Shown piece by piece: positions 21,561-32,966 of a stretch of 64,000 nucleotides of DNA (the first letter of the stretch is position 1; the number at the start of each line of letters is the position of its first letter). The stretch is from Flaveria trinervia. Taxonomy: Eukaryota > Streptophyta > Magnoliopsida > Asterales > Asteraceae. The translations under genes were made by a program, and so were the position numbers. The notes under the pieces were generated by a model, which worked only from the letters and a program-made list of their open reading frames with translations, was not told where the DNA came from and made no database searches. The stretch lies in the NCBI GenBank assembly GCA_025506515.1, contig CM046443.1, forward strand, positions 42,087,331-42,151,330, written 5' to 3'.

Positions 21561-22199
21561 CACTTATATATTTAACTGCGAGTAGACCTAACATTATTTT
21601 GCTATGTGTCTTTGTGCTAGGTACCAATTAGATCCAAAAGTGTCTAATCTGAATGCTGTGAAGTGAATTTTCAGATATCTCAAAGGAAAACCAGGACTTG
21701 GACTTTGGTATCTAAAAGATGGTGATTTCACTCTCTACTCATATTCAGACAGTGACTTTGGAGGATGCAACAACAATAGAAAATCCACAACCGGTGAATG
21801 TCAATTCATAGGACCAAGACTAGTTTCATGGCAGTTCAAGAAGCAAACAAATGTATTTGTATCCACAGCTGAGGCTGAGTACATAGCTGTTTTAGCCAGT
21901 TGCTCTCAAGTCCTTTGGTTGCAAAACCAATTGTTTGATTATGGTTAGATTTTCCTTCAAACTCCAATTTACATTGACAATTCAGCTGCTATGTTTATAC
22001 TACTAATCCTATGCAACATAGTAAAACAAGGCATATTGAAATAAGATATCATTTTCTGAGAGATTTCCTAGAAAAGGGTTTGATCAAGTTAGTCAAAGTG
22101 GATACAACAAATCAGCTTGCTGATTTATTCACTAAAGCCTTTGATTCACTTAGATTTAATTTTCTAATTGAGTCTCTAGGAATGATTAACCGAGATTAA
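21561..22199 (+). pseudogene. Element D RNase H
   Basis: The domain contains LGLWYLKDGDFTLYSYSDSDFGG, RKSTTGECQFIGPRLVSW, STAEAEYIAV, IYIDNSAA and the C-terminal tail HIEIRYHFLRDFLEKGLIKLVKV type. Frame changes occur near 21570 and 21995. It ends at 22199. Confidence 0.85.
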
Positions 22200-23262
22200 T
22201 CATTATGAACAAACAAAGAAAAGAATTTGTCTATTCTTGTAAGTAGTAATAAATAGCTAATAAAAAATAAATATATATATTGTCTTTCCTTCTGTGTATT
22301 TTAATTCAACCTGACATATGTTTGGGAAATGATAGTACACTATGCCTTTGCTACTACCTTAATTCTTAAATATCATTAAAATCTAATCAAGTTAGTTGAT
22401 ATGTGAGTAGGTTCATCTTGAGTGAAAACTACACTAAGAGCATGCCAAACATAATGCAAAGTGATTGTTTGTGGGAAACTTCATTTTGAGGAAACAGAAA
22501 GTGAGTCTTATTCTGATGTGACCAAATTACCTATCTAAGCACAATGTGTACCAACACTTAATAATATCTATCTTTTGCAAATCATACTCCTTCTATTTTG
22601 TGTAAATAATGACCTGGGTGTATGATCAACATGGTATACATTAGTACCCAACTAGTGAAAAGATCATGATCCTCATCATCCTTCTGTTTTGTGTAAACAA
22701 AGACCTGGTTAAAGGTACCTCTGTTTTATGTAAGTAAAGACCTCATGACCTAATGATGATCATATCTAAGCTCTCAAAGAATCCTCTATGATTAGTTGTA
22801 TATTAAATCTAAACATCAATGCATTAATGAGATATCAAATGCATATCAAGATAGAACTTATAACTTAAAGTACATAGTTTCTAAGTGTGAAAAGGTGAAG
22901 ATTTGACTCACAAAGGGAGGGCAAACTCTAAGTGAATTGAATGTGAAGCACATAACAGTTACTCACTAATACACATGAAACATGATAAACAACATGCCTA
23001 GTTAATACAATACTCTTGTATGAATTTAAGTGAACAAATATACTTGCAATCAGACTAATATCAAGTATCACTTCAATAAATTAACTCATCAGATGCTAGT
23101 ATTATAGTATGATCCCATTCTATGTGTATATATATGCTTGTATGTAGTCCTCATTTCAATTTTGTTTAGTTTAATTTCAATCTGTCCGGACAGACATGTG
23201 TCTTTCATGATATTCTTCTTAGAAATTTAGGATAATTGCATTCATTCATCATTGATAAAATT
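22200..23262 (+). other. 3' noncoding region of D
   Basis: No coding sequence. It carries gatagtacac at 22331-22340, also found after pol in A, B and C in variant forms. Three diverged copies of a unit like ctgttttgtgtaaacaaag lie between about 22593 and 22745. Unlike A, B, E and F, no extra ORF is seen here. Confidence 0.6.
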
Positions 23263-23274
23263 TTGGGGGAGTAG
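23263..23274 (+). other. Candidate polypurine tract of D
   Basis: The sequence ttttgggggagt marks the probable start of D's 3' LTR just downstream. Confidence 0.6.
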
Positions 23275-24144
23275 AAATCATGAAATAAGTTAACAACAAA
23301 ATTGTCAATTGAATTATCAATATGAAGAATTGGAACCTGAGCACTATCTTGGCTTTTGGATACATGAAAATTTTTTAATTTTAAACCTTCTTGTGCACAA
23401 GTGTCATGAATACAAAGTCAACAAGGTCCAATAGCAATAAATGGTTCTAGCCATTTGACTAGGACTATACAACAAATAAGTTTCAATCGTGCATCTCAAG
23501 CATCAGCAGAAGCTACAGTGTATCCCAAGCATCAACAGAAGCTACAGTGTCTTTAGCATCAGCAGAAGCAATAGTGTGAAATTTAACAAAACTTTTCTAT
23601 CCGTAGATTGGTAAACTACGGATGAGCCAATGCTCCAAAAAGTATAATCTAAATTCATATATTGGTAACCTATGAATATTTAAGTTGTACTTCATCAGCA
23701 GAAGTTTTTAAGTCATCCGCAGATGATCTACGGAATGTAGATGATCTCCAGAATAACTAAAAACTACGGATAAGGTAAATTGGATAGAGGGTGTCACATC
23801 ATTAATAAGTGAAATTAATGTGTTTGAGAGAGTATAAATGATGTCCTTGACTTAATATTCATTATTCACTTTCTCAGGACACTTTTTCAGACCTAGAAAA
23901 ATACACTCAACAAACATTTTTCCCTCTTTCACAAACATTCAAAATCACCGAGTCAAAACATCAAACAAACACATAATCCTAATCTCAGATCATTGTGTTC
24001 AAGGTAATACATATTGTAATGATCAATAATGAACTGTTTGATTCTTGGTTATCCTTACAATTGTTTCCATTCTCAATTCTATAATGTTGATTCTAATATA
24101 ATCTTCTTTATTCTTATGAACAGATAGCTAATCGATTTGCAACA
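23275..24144 (+). mobile_element. Probable 3' LTR of element D
   Basis: The stretch follows the polypurine tract and may end gcaaca at 24144. It has a TATA-like TATAAAT at 23833-23839 and short inverted repeats, including TCCGTAG/CTACGGA at 23600-23622 and several 'catcagcagaag' units (about 23500-23570). D's 5' LTR is not in the window, so the ends cannot be checked. Confidence 0.4.
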
Positions 24145-24556
24145 GACCACAATGTGTGTGAATTCATAACCCTGACGATCCTATTTCAGAAGGATTTCGA
24201 GACATCATTTGCTATCTGAGAAGATCTACTTGTTTTATGCTTTATCAGTGAACCGGTGATACATCAATCACACATTATTTATTTTTGGAACTCTGTGCGA
24301 ATTAACTGAGACGTGAGATTGAGATTCTCACTAAGGATCGAATATAATGATTGAGTTAATGATTGAATGGCGGACTCATACAATCAAGAAACATTCAATG
24401 TAGAAGAAATACTCATAAATGCTTTGTATATATTAATAAAGGTGATTGATTACAATGACTGCTAGAGTTTAGCAAGAAAAGTAATAATGGACCTAGAGAA
24501 TACAAAATATTCTGATTGTCTAAATTCTATACCCTCATGTACGTGGTTTTCTATTC

Positions 24557-24566
24557 TATTTATAGG
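24557..24566 (-). promoter_or_regulatory. TATA box in F's LTR
   Basis: The minus strand reads CCTATAAATA, about 480 bp from the LTR start, in a typical U3 position. Confidence 0.65.
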
Positions 24567-24654
24567 CAGACAACATGCCTTTTACAAAATGACTAAACTA
24601 CCCCTGACCTATTACATCAGAACTAGTCTAAGTCTTGATCCGCATCTCTGCTTG

Positions 24655-24911
24655 TTCATCCGCTTTGGCAAATGCGAATGAGTTGACTTGTTCAACATTT
24701 CTTCACTTGATCATCCACATTAGTATGTTGGTCATCCGCATTTGTTAATGGGGATGAACAAGTACTTCTGTGCATTTGTCTGGTCATCCGTGTTGGCAAA
24801 TTTGAATGAACAAAATCTTGTCCATATTACTTTTTGGTTTTCCGTATTTGTTAATGCGGAAGAAAAAATTCTTGTCAGGATTTGTTATTTGCCTTCCATA
24901 TTGACAAATGT
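24655..24911 (-). repeat. Hairpin array in F's LTR
   Basis: Five diverged copies of a TTCATCCGCATT / AATGCGGATGAA hairpin with a short loop occur at about 50-80 bp spacing. The best are 24733-24756 (CATCCGCATT, loop TGTT, nine of ten pairs) and 24840-24861 (TTCCGTATT, loop TGTT, all nine pair with one wobble). Confidence 0.8.
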
Positions 24912-25043
24912 GGATAGCCATACTTGGTTTTTCTTCTATGAATGATCTTTATCTGCATTTCTTTTTGGACTTATGGGAATCTAGCAGAGCAACAATCAAC
25001 TCACCCATTGAATTGGCATGTATAATCCATTTAGGGTCCAACA

Positions 25044-25058
25044 ATACTCCCCCTAAGG
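25044..25058 (-). other. Polypurine tract of F
   Basis: The minus strand reads ccttagggggagtat, immediately before TGTTGGACCC. Confidence 0.85.
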
Positions 25059-25214
25059 ATTATATAGCCTATGTTCTTCAATGTTTGGGTTATGATTGAG
25101 GTTGTGATGATTCTGTTGGGTCTGGTGGTGGTGTAAAAGGTGCTACATGAACTGGATTCAAAATTGCCTTGATCATGTTGACAAAGTCTTGAGCTTCTGC
25201 CATTTTATCCATGC

Positions 25215-26957
25215 TTAGTACATGAATCTCATTTTGCTCATATTGTGAATGGCTTCTAGTGGTAGTTTCTTAAGTGAAACTCGTTCCCAAATAGACACCG
25301 TAGATAGCCCATCCCTATGAATTAAAAGAGCACCATCTACAACACCTTCTAGTTTGACACTGTTGCCCAACCGTAGAGGTGTCTTCTTCTTCTTTCTTTT
25401 CTCCCTCTTGGCACTGATCTGATCATATGCCATCTTTAATATTTTGATGCACTTTAGAAAGAAATGCAGATCCTCTTGACCCAATTTGTTTGATATCTCT
25501 CTGAAGTGCCTTGTGTATATGTAGTGAATATATGATTGATCTAGTAGTCTCACTTCATAACCACTAAACAGTCTGATTTCAGCACCTTCTTTACGTCCAC
25601 ACTTCCTCTCAATCACCAATTCATACGTCTTCTCATCATAATAAACATTTGAGATTGGTATAGAGGAATGAGTGCCTGCCACCATTTTTCTTTTAAATGA
25701 TTCTATAGGTTTCACCTTTAGTTTTGGAAACACTACTTCTTCTGCTTGTTTTGTCTGTTTTATCTCTAGAGGGTTCTTGAAAGATTTTTCTTTTCTCATG
25801 CATATGGCTTTCAATGAATTGAAGTTGTTGGTTCTCTTGAACATTTTAAGTATACCTTCAAATTCATACCCTCTGAACATGGCATTGTGGTTGATCAGTT
25901 CTACATTAGCTAGTTCTTTCAGGTCATGAATCGCAAGGGCATTTTCTAGAGCAGAGTACTCTGTAATAAATTGCACTAGCCCTGAGATTCTTTTTACCAT
26001 GAATACATTCCATGAACTATCATACTTCCATGCAATGATTTTCTCGTCAATTTTTCCTTTTGGAGTAGATACACCTCTAATCATCTTAGTAGTGGTTAAC
26101 CCTTCGTGAAGTTTCAGTTGGGAGGGTTCAGCAAACCACTCTGGATATTTGTGAAGAACAGGTGCAAGATAGTCTTGATCTTTATGTGTAAGTTGCATGT
26201 CTTGTGCAGAGACTATTGATCTTGGCCTTTTGCTGAGGATTTATTCTTCTAACGTCTTAGCTTTTCTTTCTTTTCATTGATTATTTGAGTGTGGCAGCTC
26301 TCAGAGAGTTAGTTTTCATATTTCCTAATTTCCTTTTAGTGAAGCCTTGACTAGTGAGGTAATCCTTTATTTCCCTATCAATCATTGTATAAGGATCAGG
26401 ATGTAGAGGCTCATGAGCTGGAGATTGCTTCTTCGTGACTGACAGCTTTGGCTTGTGAACTTTGGGTGCAATGGACTTCTCATAATCTGTTTCACTATGG
26501 GGTCAAGCAGTTTATTGACTTTTTCTTCTTCTGCTTTCATGCCTTCATATGTCATAATAAAAATTTCATAAGCATCATACCCATGATTGATCAAGAACAT
26601 GGCTTTTATCATAAGGTTATCTCTTTGTGCCTTTACCACCATTTCATCCACGGATTTTTCTTTTTGCAAAGGACTGTCCATATCTACAGCCTTTTCAGCA
26701 TCAGATCCTCCTTCTTTTTTTCTTTCTTCCAGATCAATAAAAGCAGCTTGTTTCATTAATTGAGCCTCAGCCTTCTCATGTTCATCTAGGAATTCTACTA
26801 TGGTTGTCAAACATCTTGGATAATCTCTTTTACTTTTCTTTACATGCTCTTCTTCCACTATTGGTCTTTCCCCTTTGCCTTTTTAGATAAATATTTTCTC
26901 TTTCTGGTATAAGTTTGAAGTGACGGACCAGAATAAGATTCAGGCTTTTTCATCTCC
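25215..26957 (-). pseudogene. Element F extra 3' ORF, C-terminal part
   Basis: A 327-codon open frame (26198-25215) ends the protein. It holds KIIAWKYDSSWNVFMVKR, a YEFEGILKMFKR helix, IRLFSGYEVRLL and a basic tail KREKRKKKK. Upstream, in another frame with breaks near 26200-26380, is an acidic coiled-coil-like part (EFLDEHEKAEAQLMKQAAF, 26858-26382). The order and several motifs resemble the C-terminal domain of the A and B 3' ORF (IIVWAYF, FDPMWL). It lies between RNase H and the 3' LTR. The N-terminal part is at 53114-53687, on the other side of element E, and the frame runs across the insertion point. No membrane segment was seen. Function unknown. Confidence 0.75.
26953..26957. repeat. 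Target-site duplication of element E, left copy (TCTCC)
   Basis: This directly precedes E's 5' LTR and recurs at 53109-53113 after its 3' LTR. Confidence 0.95.
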
Positions 26958-27046
26958 TGTTGGACCAAAAGAACCAATGAGCCAGATCAGAAAAACCTTT
27001 AAGTCCTATAGACATCAAAACAACTGAAGTGGTCTACAATGCTGAA

Positions 27047-27248
27047 GAAAAAGTCTGAAGACAAAGTCTCAAGATAAATCTAAAGACAACAGCTAAAGAC
27101 AAAGTCTGAAGACAAAGTCTAAAGATAAAGTCTAAAGACAAAGTCTGAAGACAACAGCTGAAGACAGAGTCTAAAGATAAAGTCTGAAGACAAAGTCTGA
27201 AGACAAAGTCTGAAGACAAAGTCTGAAGACAAGTCTGAAGACAAAGTT
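27047..27248. repeat. 13-bp minisatellite in E's 5' LTR
   Basis: About fifteen diverged copies of gtctgaagacaaa. The 3' LTR has a longer array (52351-52623), so the array length changed after or during insertion. Confidence 0.9.
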
Positions 27249-27343
27249 CTCAGAAGTTGTCACACAAGCTGAAGTAGTTCTCTTCAGTAGTTGTGATGGT
27301 TTACTTTTCAGTAGTTTGTAATCAGTAATTTTATATTATGTAA

Positions 27344-27373
27344 AACATCTGAAGTTCTTACACTTCAGATGTT
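27344..27373 (+). other. Perfect 11-bp stem hairpin in E's 5' LTR
   Basis: AACATCTGAAG pairs with CTTCAGATGTT around an 8-base loop. The 3' LTR copy has one mismatch. Confidence 0.85.
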
Positions 27374-27504
27374 ATAACTTCAGTAGTTGTAATGTTAGCT
27401 TATACTTGGCTTTTAGTGAAGGTGTCCTCAGCTGTTGTGGACATCTTCAGTACTTTAGTTTACTTTCAGTTGTTTGTATAAATCAGTTAGCTGTCACTAT
27501 CAAG

Positions 27505-27512
27505 TGACGTCA
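27505..27512 (+). promoter_or_regulatory. TGACGTCA site in E's 5' LTR
   Basis: This perfect palindrome is the classic binding core for plant bZIP (TGA-type) factors. It lies ten bases before the TATA palindrome and is preserved at 52877-52884 in the 3' LTR. Confidence 0.65.
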
Positions 27513-27521
27513 GCTGATGTC

Positions 27522-27544
27522 ACATTCCTTTATAAAAGGAATGT
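27522..27544 (+). promoter_or_regulatory. TATA box inside a 23-bp palindrome, E's 5' LTR
   Basis: Arms ACATTCCTTT and AAAGGAATGT flank ATA, so the TATAAAA box forms the centre of an inverted repeat. The identical structure is at 52894-52916. Confidence 0.85.
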
Positions 27545-27591
27545 TGACTTAATTTCCTTGGAGGTGAAGCATGTGCGTGAATGAAACAATT

Positions 27592-27596
27592 CTTTT
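27592..27596. repeat. Target-site duplication of element B, left copy (CTTTT)
   Basis: This recurs at 41599-41603. Removing B plus one copy gives attctttttgcag, matching the 3' LTR of E. Confidence 0.95.
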
Positions 27597-28306
27597 TGTT
27601 GATACATGTATGTCCCTAGATCATGATATGTGATGTAATAGATCTGTTTGGTATGATTAATGAACTGATATTGATAGTCTGTTGGTTATAATGTTTAATA
27701 GTTCATTAATGAGTCGTAAATGAATTGATTGAGTTTATGATTACTTGAATGATTACATATAGTATTATATTAATTAACTAAAACATTCAAACTTAACTTA
27801 ATGAAGTTCTCATGCGAATGGCTCATGCGAATGAACCATAAGCATGAAGAACCTCATACGATTGACTCAGTCGCACGACTGAACCAGGAGACTGGATCAG
27901 TCGTACGACTGTAACATAAGATTGGCTCAATCGCACGACTAAACACTCAGTCGCACGAATGAACCAACCGCATGGTTCAATCGCACGAATGAACCAAACT
28001 AATGGTTCAGTCGCACGATTGAAGAGTGCCAACCTATAAATACAACTCAATTCGTGAAAAACAATGAGATTCGTTCAAGTTCAATTCCATACGAACCCTA
28101 GCCGTACAGAAACCTTCCAAATCGTTCTCCAAGTTCATAGAACACATTAGATCGATTCCTTATCGATTTCTAACGTTAGTTTCAATCCTTGATTGATTCT
28201 TCGTGTGTTCTCACTGATTGGATCGCCAATCAAATAGGATTCCGCACTATTTGATCCGGTATACACGTGATCTCTAGGTATTTTAGTCGAATACCAGGTC
28301 CTAACA
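27597..28306 (+). mobile_element. 5' LTR of element B
   Basis: 710 bp, TGTTGATACATG to CCTAACA. It keeps TATAAATA at 28035-28042. A palindrome field lies at about 27814-28022, including a 22-bp inverted repeat at 27974-27995 with one mismatched pair. Confidence 0.96.
28035..28042 (+). promoter_or_regulatory. TATA box of B's 5' LTR
   Basis: TATAAATA in the same context as in A and C. It is absent from B's own 3' LTR because of a 53-bp deletion. Confidence 0.8.
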
Positions 28307-28308
28307 AG

Positions 28309-28320
28309 TGGTATTAGAGC
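28309..28320 (+). other. Primer-binding site of B
   Basis: The sequence tggtattagagc differs at one base from the standard tggtatcagagc complementary to initiator-Met tRNA. Confidence 0.9.
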
Positions 28321-28801
28321 TATTGGCTCTTGATTACGTGTTGATTCAATCAAGTTTGCATAAAGTTTGTGTTTTTACACTAAAAACGCAATCTTTGGCA
28401 TCAAAAGTGATCTTGGAAGTTCCCTGCTCATCGAAGTTTGGTTTCTACGGACTCAGGCAATCAGAACGTGTAAAATTTCGAGTTTTTACGGCTGAAAACC
28501 ATCAAACCTAGAAATTTTCGCAAACCAGCGGCTTCAATCGCACGACTGACTCATTCGTACGACTGGACTCCATTCGTACTACTCATACGCACGATTGGAC
28601 CTAGTCGCACCTTCAGTCGGCCGATTGAATCATTCGTTCGCATAGCTCATACGTACCAGCTTCATTCGCACGACTGAACCAATCGCCCAGTTCATTCGCA
28701 CCATTGAACCAATCGCAGAGCTTATACGCACGATTAGCTCAGTCGCAGCCTTCAGTCGCATCAGTAAAAGTTTGTTTGATTAGATTATAAGTTTGTTCAT
28801 C
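28321..28801 (+). repeat. 5' leader of B with palindrome field
   Basis: Noncoding. From about 28525 to 28770 it holds the same type of 12-bp near-palindromes as the leader of A (words around tcgcacga and tcggccga). Confidence 0.7.
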
Positions 28802-30346
28802 ATGGAAGATCAGATGTCAGCCTTTACTGCTGGGAAAGACTCAAGGATACAGAATCTGTTGCTACTTGAGAGTGAGGTGGGGAATCACAATAAACCACCA
28901 AAGCTCTTGACTTTAGATGAGTTTCCCCACTGGAAACAACGTTTTGAGATCTACCTTAATGGAGTAGATCCTAATCTGTGGGAAGCCATTGAGACAGGTT
29001 ATAGTACACCGGTGGGAGCTGATGGGGTTAAACTAACATTAAGCGGGATGACCGACGCACAGAAAGTAAAGTACAATGCAGAGAAAAGAGTATATGCATT
29101 GATCACTCAGTCGATCCCCAAAGACATATTCCACCAGTATTCCGAGAACAAGCAATCCAAGAAACTGTGGGATGCGCTAGAGAAGATATGATGGTAATGC
29201 ATCATTGAAGGCAATCAAAGCAAAGGAGTTAAAGAAGGAATTCGATAACTTCTCTTCAATTGGTAATGAAAGCTTGGACGACGTCATAGATAGATTCTAC
29301 CACTTGATGAGCGAATTGCATACCCATGGAGTGGTTACTACCATGGAAGAAAAAGTAAGCAACTTCGCAGACGGGTTGCCGGATAAGTGGGCTACATTCG
29401 TGTCTAACCTGAGACAGAATGGTATCCTTGTAAAGCTGGATATAAATGACTTCATTCTTAAGTTGCGCGAAGAAGCACTAAGGATGAAGTATAGAGCTCA
29501 GAAGTCTTCGTACACACAAAATCCAGCTTTATACAACGCCACACCTCAAGCAAAGGCATCTGGAGCACCTCTCAGACTGCTTTTGTGTCTAGCTCGTCAG
29601 GTCCTTCACATGCCTCTACTTCTGGATCAGACACGTCTGGGTCATCATGTACCCATCATATTGGATCAGAAGCTAACGCTACTAAACTAAAGACCGAGAA
29701 CTTCGGAAATGTGACCGTGGAAGTAGCACGAGAGCATATGGACCTCCTAGCAGCAGTGGTTCATTCATATGATGGACTCGTTGCTGGAAAGATTGGAAAC
29801 TGCCATCTGGCAGATGAGGACTACGAGCAGGTGGATGAGATGGAGCTCGAAAGAATGGATATAATGTGGGCCTTAGCAAGTGCTGTTCGAAGGGCGAAAA
29901 AGTTTGTGAAAAAGACTGGACAGAACTTGGTTGCTACTAAGGACACCACCTTTGGCTTCGACAAGAGTAAAGTGACCTGCTTTAACTGTGGTGAGAAGGG
30001 GCACTTCAAACGAGAATGTGTCAAGCCAAAGAAGACGGGGAATGGGAACCCGTTCTCATCATTTACTCGCCAGGACAAGCAACCCTCTAATTCTACTTCA
30101 TCAAACAAGGACCCTAAAGCTCTAACTGCTCATGATGATGAAGGACAGGATTGGAGTTTCAGGTTTGTCTCACCAGGAGAATCTAACATTGCCAGTGTCG
30201 AGGATATTGACGATGATTCTACGAGTGAAGGTGATATAGCAGTTGAAATTGCAATGTCACATAGTGAAGAAACAACTGCAGCCGAGGTCAGCTACAAGCC
30301 AATGAGGAAGTCTCCACCTCAGAGACTGAAAAGCCATAGTCGATAG
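28802..30346 (+). pseudogene. Element B gag, first part with zinc knuckle 1
   Basis: Starts MEDQMSAFT at 28802; an upstream ttg at 28793 is not needed. The capsid-like domain is open to 29191, where a small deletion before YDGNAS shifts the frame. It reopens from 29205 (KKEFDNFSSIGNESLDD) and shifts again near 29570. The third frame carries the CCHC knuckle at 29978-30019 (CFNCGEKGHFKREC) and PKKTGNGNPFSSF. It stops at 30346; relatives continue through this point. The product would be the particle-forming Gag. Confidence 0.88.
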
Positions 30347-31623
30347 AACCAGAATCATCTGATGCAGCACTGATGGCTAATACTTCTGGACCAACTCAGG
30401 TAAGTACCACTGACCAACTTTTTAATAACCATGCTTGTTCTGATTGTGACACGTTTAGGAAGAGCATAGATGACAATTTGCTAGGTTATTAGACCATAAT
30501 GATAACTTAGTAAAAGATTTACGTCTGTGTACTGAGGCAAATAGAGTGCTAAAACAAAATGAGCATTGTTATAAAGAAAAGATAGACCTATTGACCAAAC
30601 AACTTAGGGAACTGAAGTAGTGGCTTTTAACCAAGCAAACGACATTAGGTACTATCTTAACTCCCTGGAAGACACTAAGAAACAAAGAGCAGTGTTAGAA
30701 GTCAAAGTTAATTCATTAAAACAGAAACTGCATAGTTGGACTAGTTCTTCACACATAGTTCAACACTTAGTAAGAGAAAGGAATAATGGGGAGGGATTAG
30801 GCTACAAAGTGGTTCCACCACCACCTGAGACCTTGATGAACACCAAGTCTAGACCAGTAAATAATAACCCCATCAAGGATCATGTGGTGACCACTCCTCT
30901 TGTTACTGATCCAGACACCTCATGTTCATCTACTGAATCTGGCAAGAAACAAAAGGAGGCCACTTCAAAGGCAAAGGGTAAAATGTCATGTGTTAACCTG
31001 GAAAATGAATTTGAAAAAGTTAATTTACAGTTAGGGTCAAATAGAGTCAAATCAGAACCTAAAAGGACTTCAAATGTTACTTTTTCACATGCTTCAAGTC
31101 AAAAACCAGCTAACCAAAAAGGGAAACAGGTTAAATCAGTAAAATTTGTTATACCAGAGAAAACATCAAACATCCAAGAGTCAAAAACTAAAGTGATTGA
31201 TGTTACTAGAGTGTCACGCACTTCTCCACAAAGAAAGTCTACTCATAAAGTTGATAGTAGGTCATGCTACAACTGTGGAGAATGTGGACACATTGCTTCC
31301 AACTGTCATTTCTATCAGACACCTAGGAAGAAGATTGATATTCTGGACTCTAGACCTAGGTCTTCTAAGCGGATTTCTCTAACTCCACCTAGAAGAGCTA
31401 GTGACCCTAAAGTTCAACCTGTAAGCCAGACGACTGTTTATCATAAACAGGCACTGCACAAATCTGGCTTATGGAAAGAAAAATCCACCCTCGTGTCTGA
31501 TACTGATAACAAGAAAGAACCTGAGCTACCCTCACCTTCTAAAGGTCAATGGGTGGAGTTTATGATGGTGATGCCTCAGGGAAACCCAAGACAGTCAAAG
31601 CTTGGGTTCCTAACCTAAACTGA
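30347..31623 (+). pseudogene. Element B gag, second part with zinc knuckle 2
   Basis: After a broken stretch (30350-30620) a 332-codon frame runs to 31618. It begins with coiled-coil-like heptads (SLEDTKKQRAVLEVKVNSLK), passes GLGYKVVPPPPE, and has knuckle 2 at 31265-31306 (CYNCGECGHIASNC). The natural gag end is the PNLN-stop at about 31609-31623; the protease frame follows at +1. Confidence 0.85.
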
Positions 31624-31633
31624 TCCTTTCACA

Positions 31634-31931
31634 TTGTATGCGCAGGGTGCTCGATATAGCGCTGACACTAACACGTGGATTATAGACAGCGGAGCATCCA
31701 GACACATGACAGGAAATAGCGCCCTTTTATCTAACGTCAAACAAATAAAAGGAGGGCATGTTTCCTTTGCAGGAAACAAAGGAGGATATATCACAGCTCA
31801 GGGAGAAGTGGGAAATCAGAAAGTAAGTTTGATAAAGTGAACTACGTTCAACAACTTCAGAACAACTTGCTTTCTGTGTCCCAAATCTGTATAAAGGATT
31901 TAAAGTCGTCTTCGATAAACAGAAGTGTTAC
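31634..31931 (+). pseudogene. Element B aspartic protease
   Basis: The motif DSGASRHMTGN has its catalytic Asp at 31685-31687. VSFAGNKGGY and GEVGNQKV follow. A one-base loss near 31826 breaks the frame, and a second break occurs near 31890 (the Cys-Asp of SQICDKG reads differently). Confidence 0.88.
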
Positions 31932-32966
31932 GTGCTGAAGAAAGAATATATGATCCCAGAAGACCAAGTTCTGATGACTGCTTCAAGATATAAAGACCTT
32001 TATGTCTTGGATCTGTCAACAGCTGCCACAACGGATCATGAGGTTCAGTGTTTCTTATCTAAAGCTACTGAGAAGGATTCCATCTCCTGGCATCGGAGAA
32101 TGGGACACATTAGTCAAAGGAAGATGAATCATTTGATTCAGAAGGATTTAGTTAGAGGATTGTCAAGAACTTCCAACTTTTGTGTGTAGCTTTCAAGAAG
32201 GGCAAACAGACAAAGAAGTCTCATAAGGAAAAGAAAGTTCATTCAATAGAACTTCCTCTTGAGCTTCTTCACATGGATCTGTTCGGTCCCGTTAGTACAA
32301 GGAGCATCGCAGGCGACGCGTACTGTTATGTGGTCACTGATGACTACTCAAGGTTCACTTGGGTAATGTTTCTGAAATCAAAATCAGAAACTTTGGAGAC
32401 ATTCAAAGAATAGTAACCACACTGGAATCACTCTACAAGCTCAAAGTTCGACAAATACGCTCAGACAACGGTACAGAATTCAAGAATCAAGGGATGGAGG
32501 CATACTTCAAGGAAAAGGGAATTGTGCATCAATTCACCTCTGCCTACACACCTCAGATGAATGGAGTTGCTGAGAGAAAGAACAGGAGCTTGATAGAAAC
32601 AGCCCGGACTATGCTGGCAGACTCGAAACTGCCTATCCAATTCTGGAACGAGGCAGTGGCAAATGCTTGCTATACTGAACAGAGAGTCCTAATAGTCAAG
32701 CGCCACGGAAAGACATGTTATGAGCTACTTCAAAGACGCAAACCGAATTTGGAGTATCTTGAACCTTTTGGCGCACCGTGTACACTTCTGAAGAAGACAC
32801 AAGAAGAAAATTCAGCGAGAAGGCAGTTGAAGGAATTTTTCTAGGATACAACATACCGAACAAGCGAGTTTACAATAACTCAACGGGTCTTGTAGAAGTG
32901 TGGTGTAATGTCGACGTTCAGAGATATACCACCCACCTACAGGCAAAGGACTGCATACTTCTTTGA
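31932..32966 (+). pseudogene. Element B integrase
   Basis: Contains the pre-integrase segment ISWHRRMGHISQRKMNHL, zinc-domain remnants (CV stop AFKKGKQ), LLHMDLFGPV with the first catalytic Asp, VVTDDYSRFTWVMF, RSDNGTEFKN with the second Asp, and NGVAERKNRSLIE with the Glu. Frames change at about 32160, 32410 and 32840. All three catalytic residues are present, unlike A. The C-terminal part (YELLQRRKPNLEYLEPFGAPC) is kept. Confidence 0.9.

Larger units (their letters stand above)
24150..25043 (-). mobile_element. 3' LTR of minus-strand element F
   Basis: On the minus strand it starts TGTTGGACCC at 25043, right after a polypurine tract. A minus-strand TATA box (CCTATAAATA) lies at 24557-24566. 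Five hairpin units lie between 24655 and 24911. The far (left) end is unresolved; the value given is approximate and its junction with element D is not defined. Confidence 0.6.
26958..27596 (+). mobile_element. 5' LTR of E, left piece
   Basis: This is the first 639 bp of the LTR, ending at the target site of B. It contains the 13-bp minisatellite, an 11-bp stem hairpin, a TGACGTCA site and a palindrome-embedded TATA box. Confidence 0.95.

Noticed and set aside
25215..26198. The 327-codon minus-strand frame as a host gene
   Set aside because: It lies directly between F's polypurine tract and RNase H, resembles the 3' ORFs of A and B, and its upstream part is split by element E, so it belongs to element F.
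27034..27219. Minus-strand open frame of repeated Leu/Cys/Gln/Ser-rich units (also at 52342-52554)
   Set aside because: It is the antisense reading of the 13-bp minisatellite in E's LTRs; no start context or homology, and it exists only because the repeat lacks stops.
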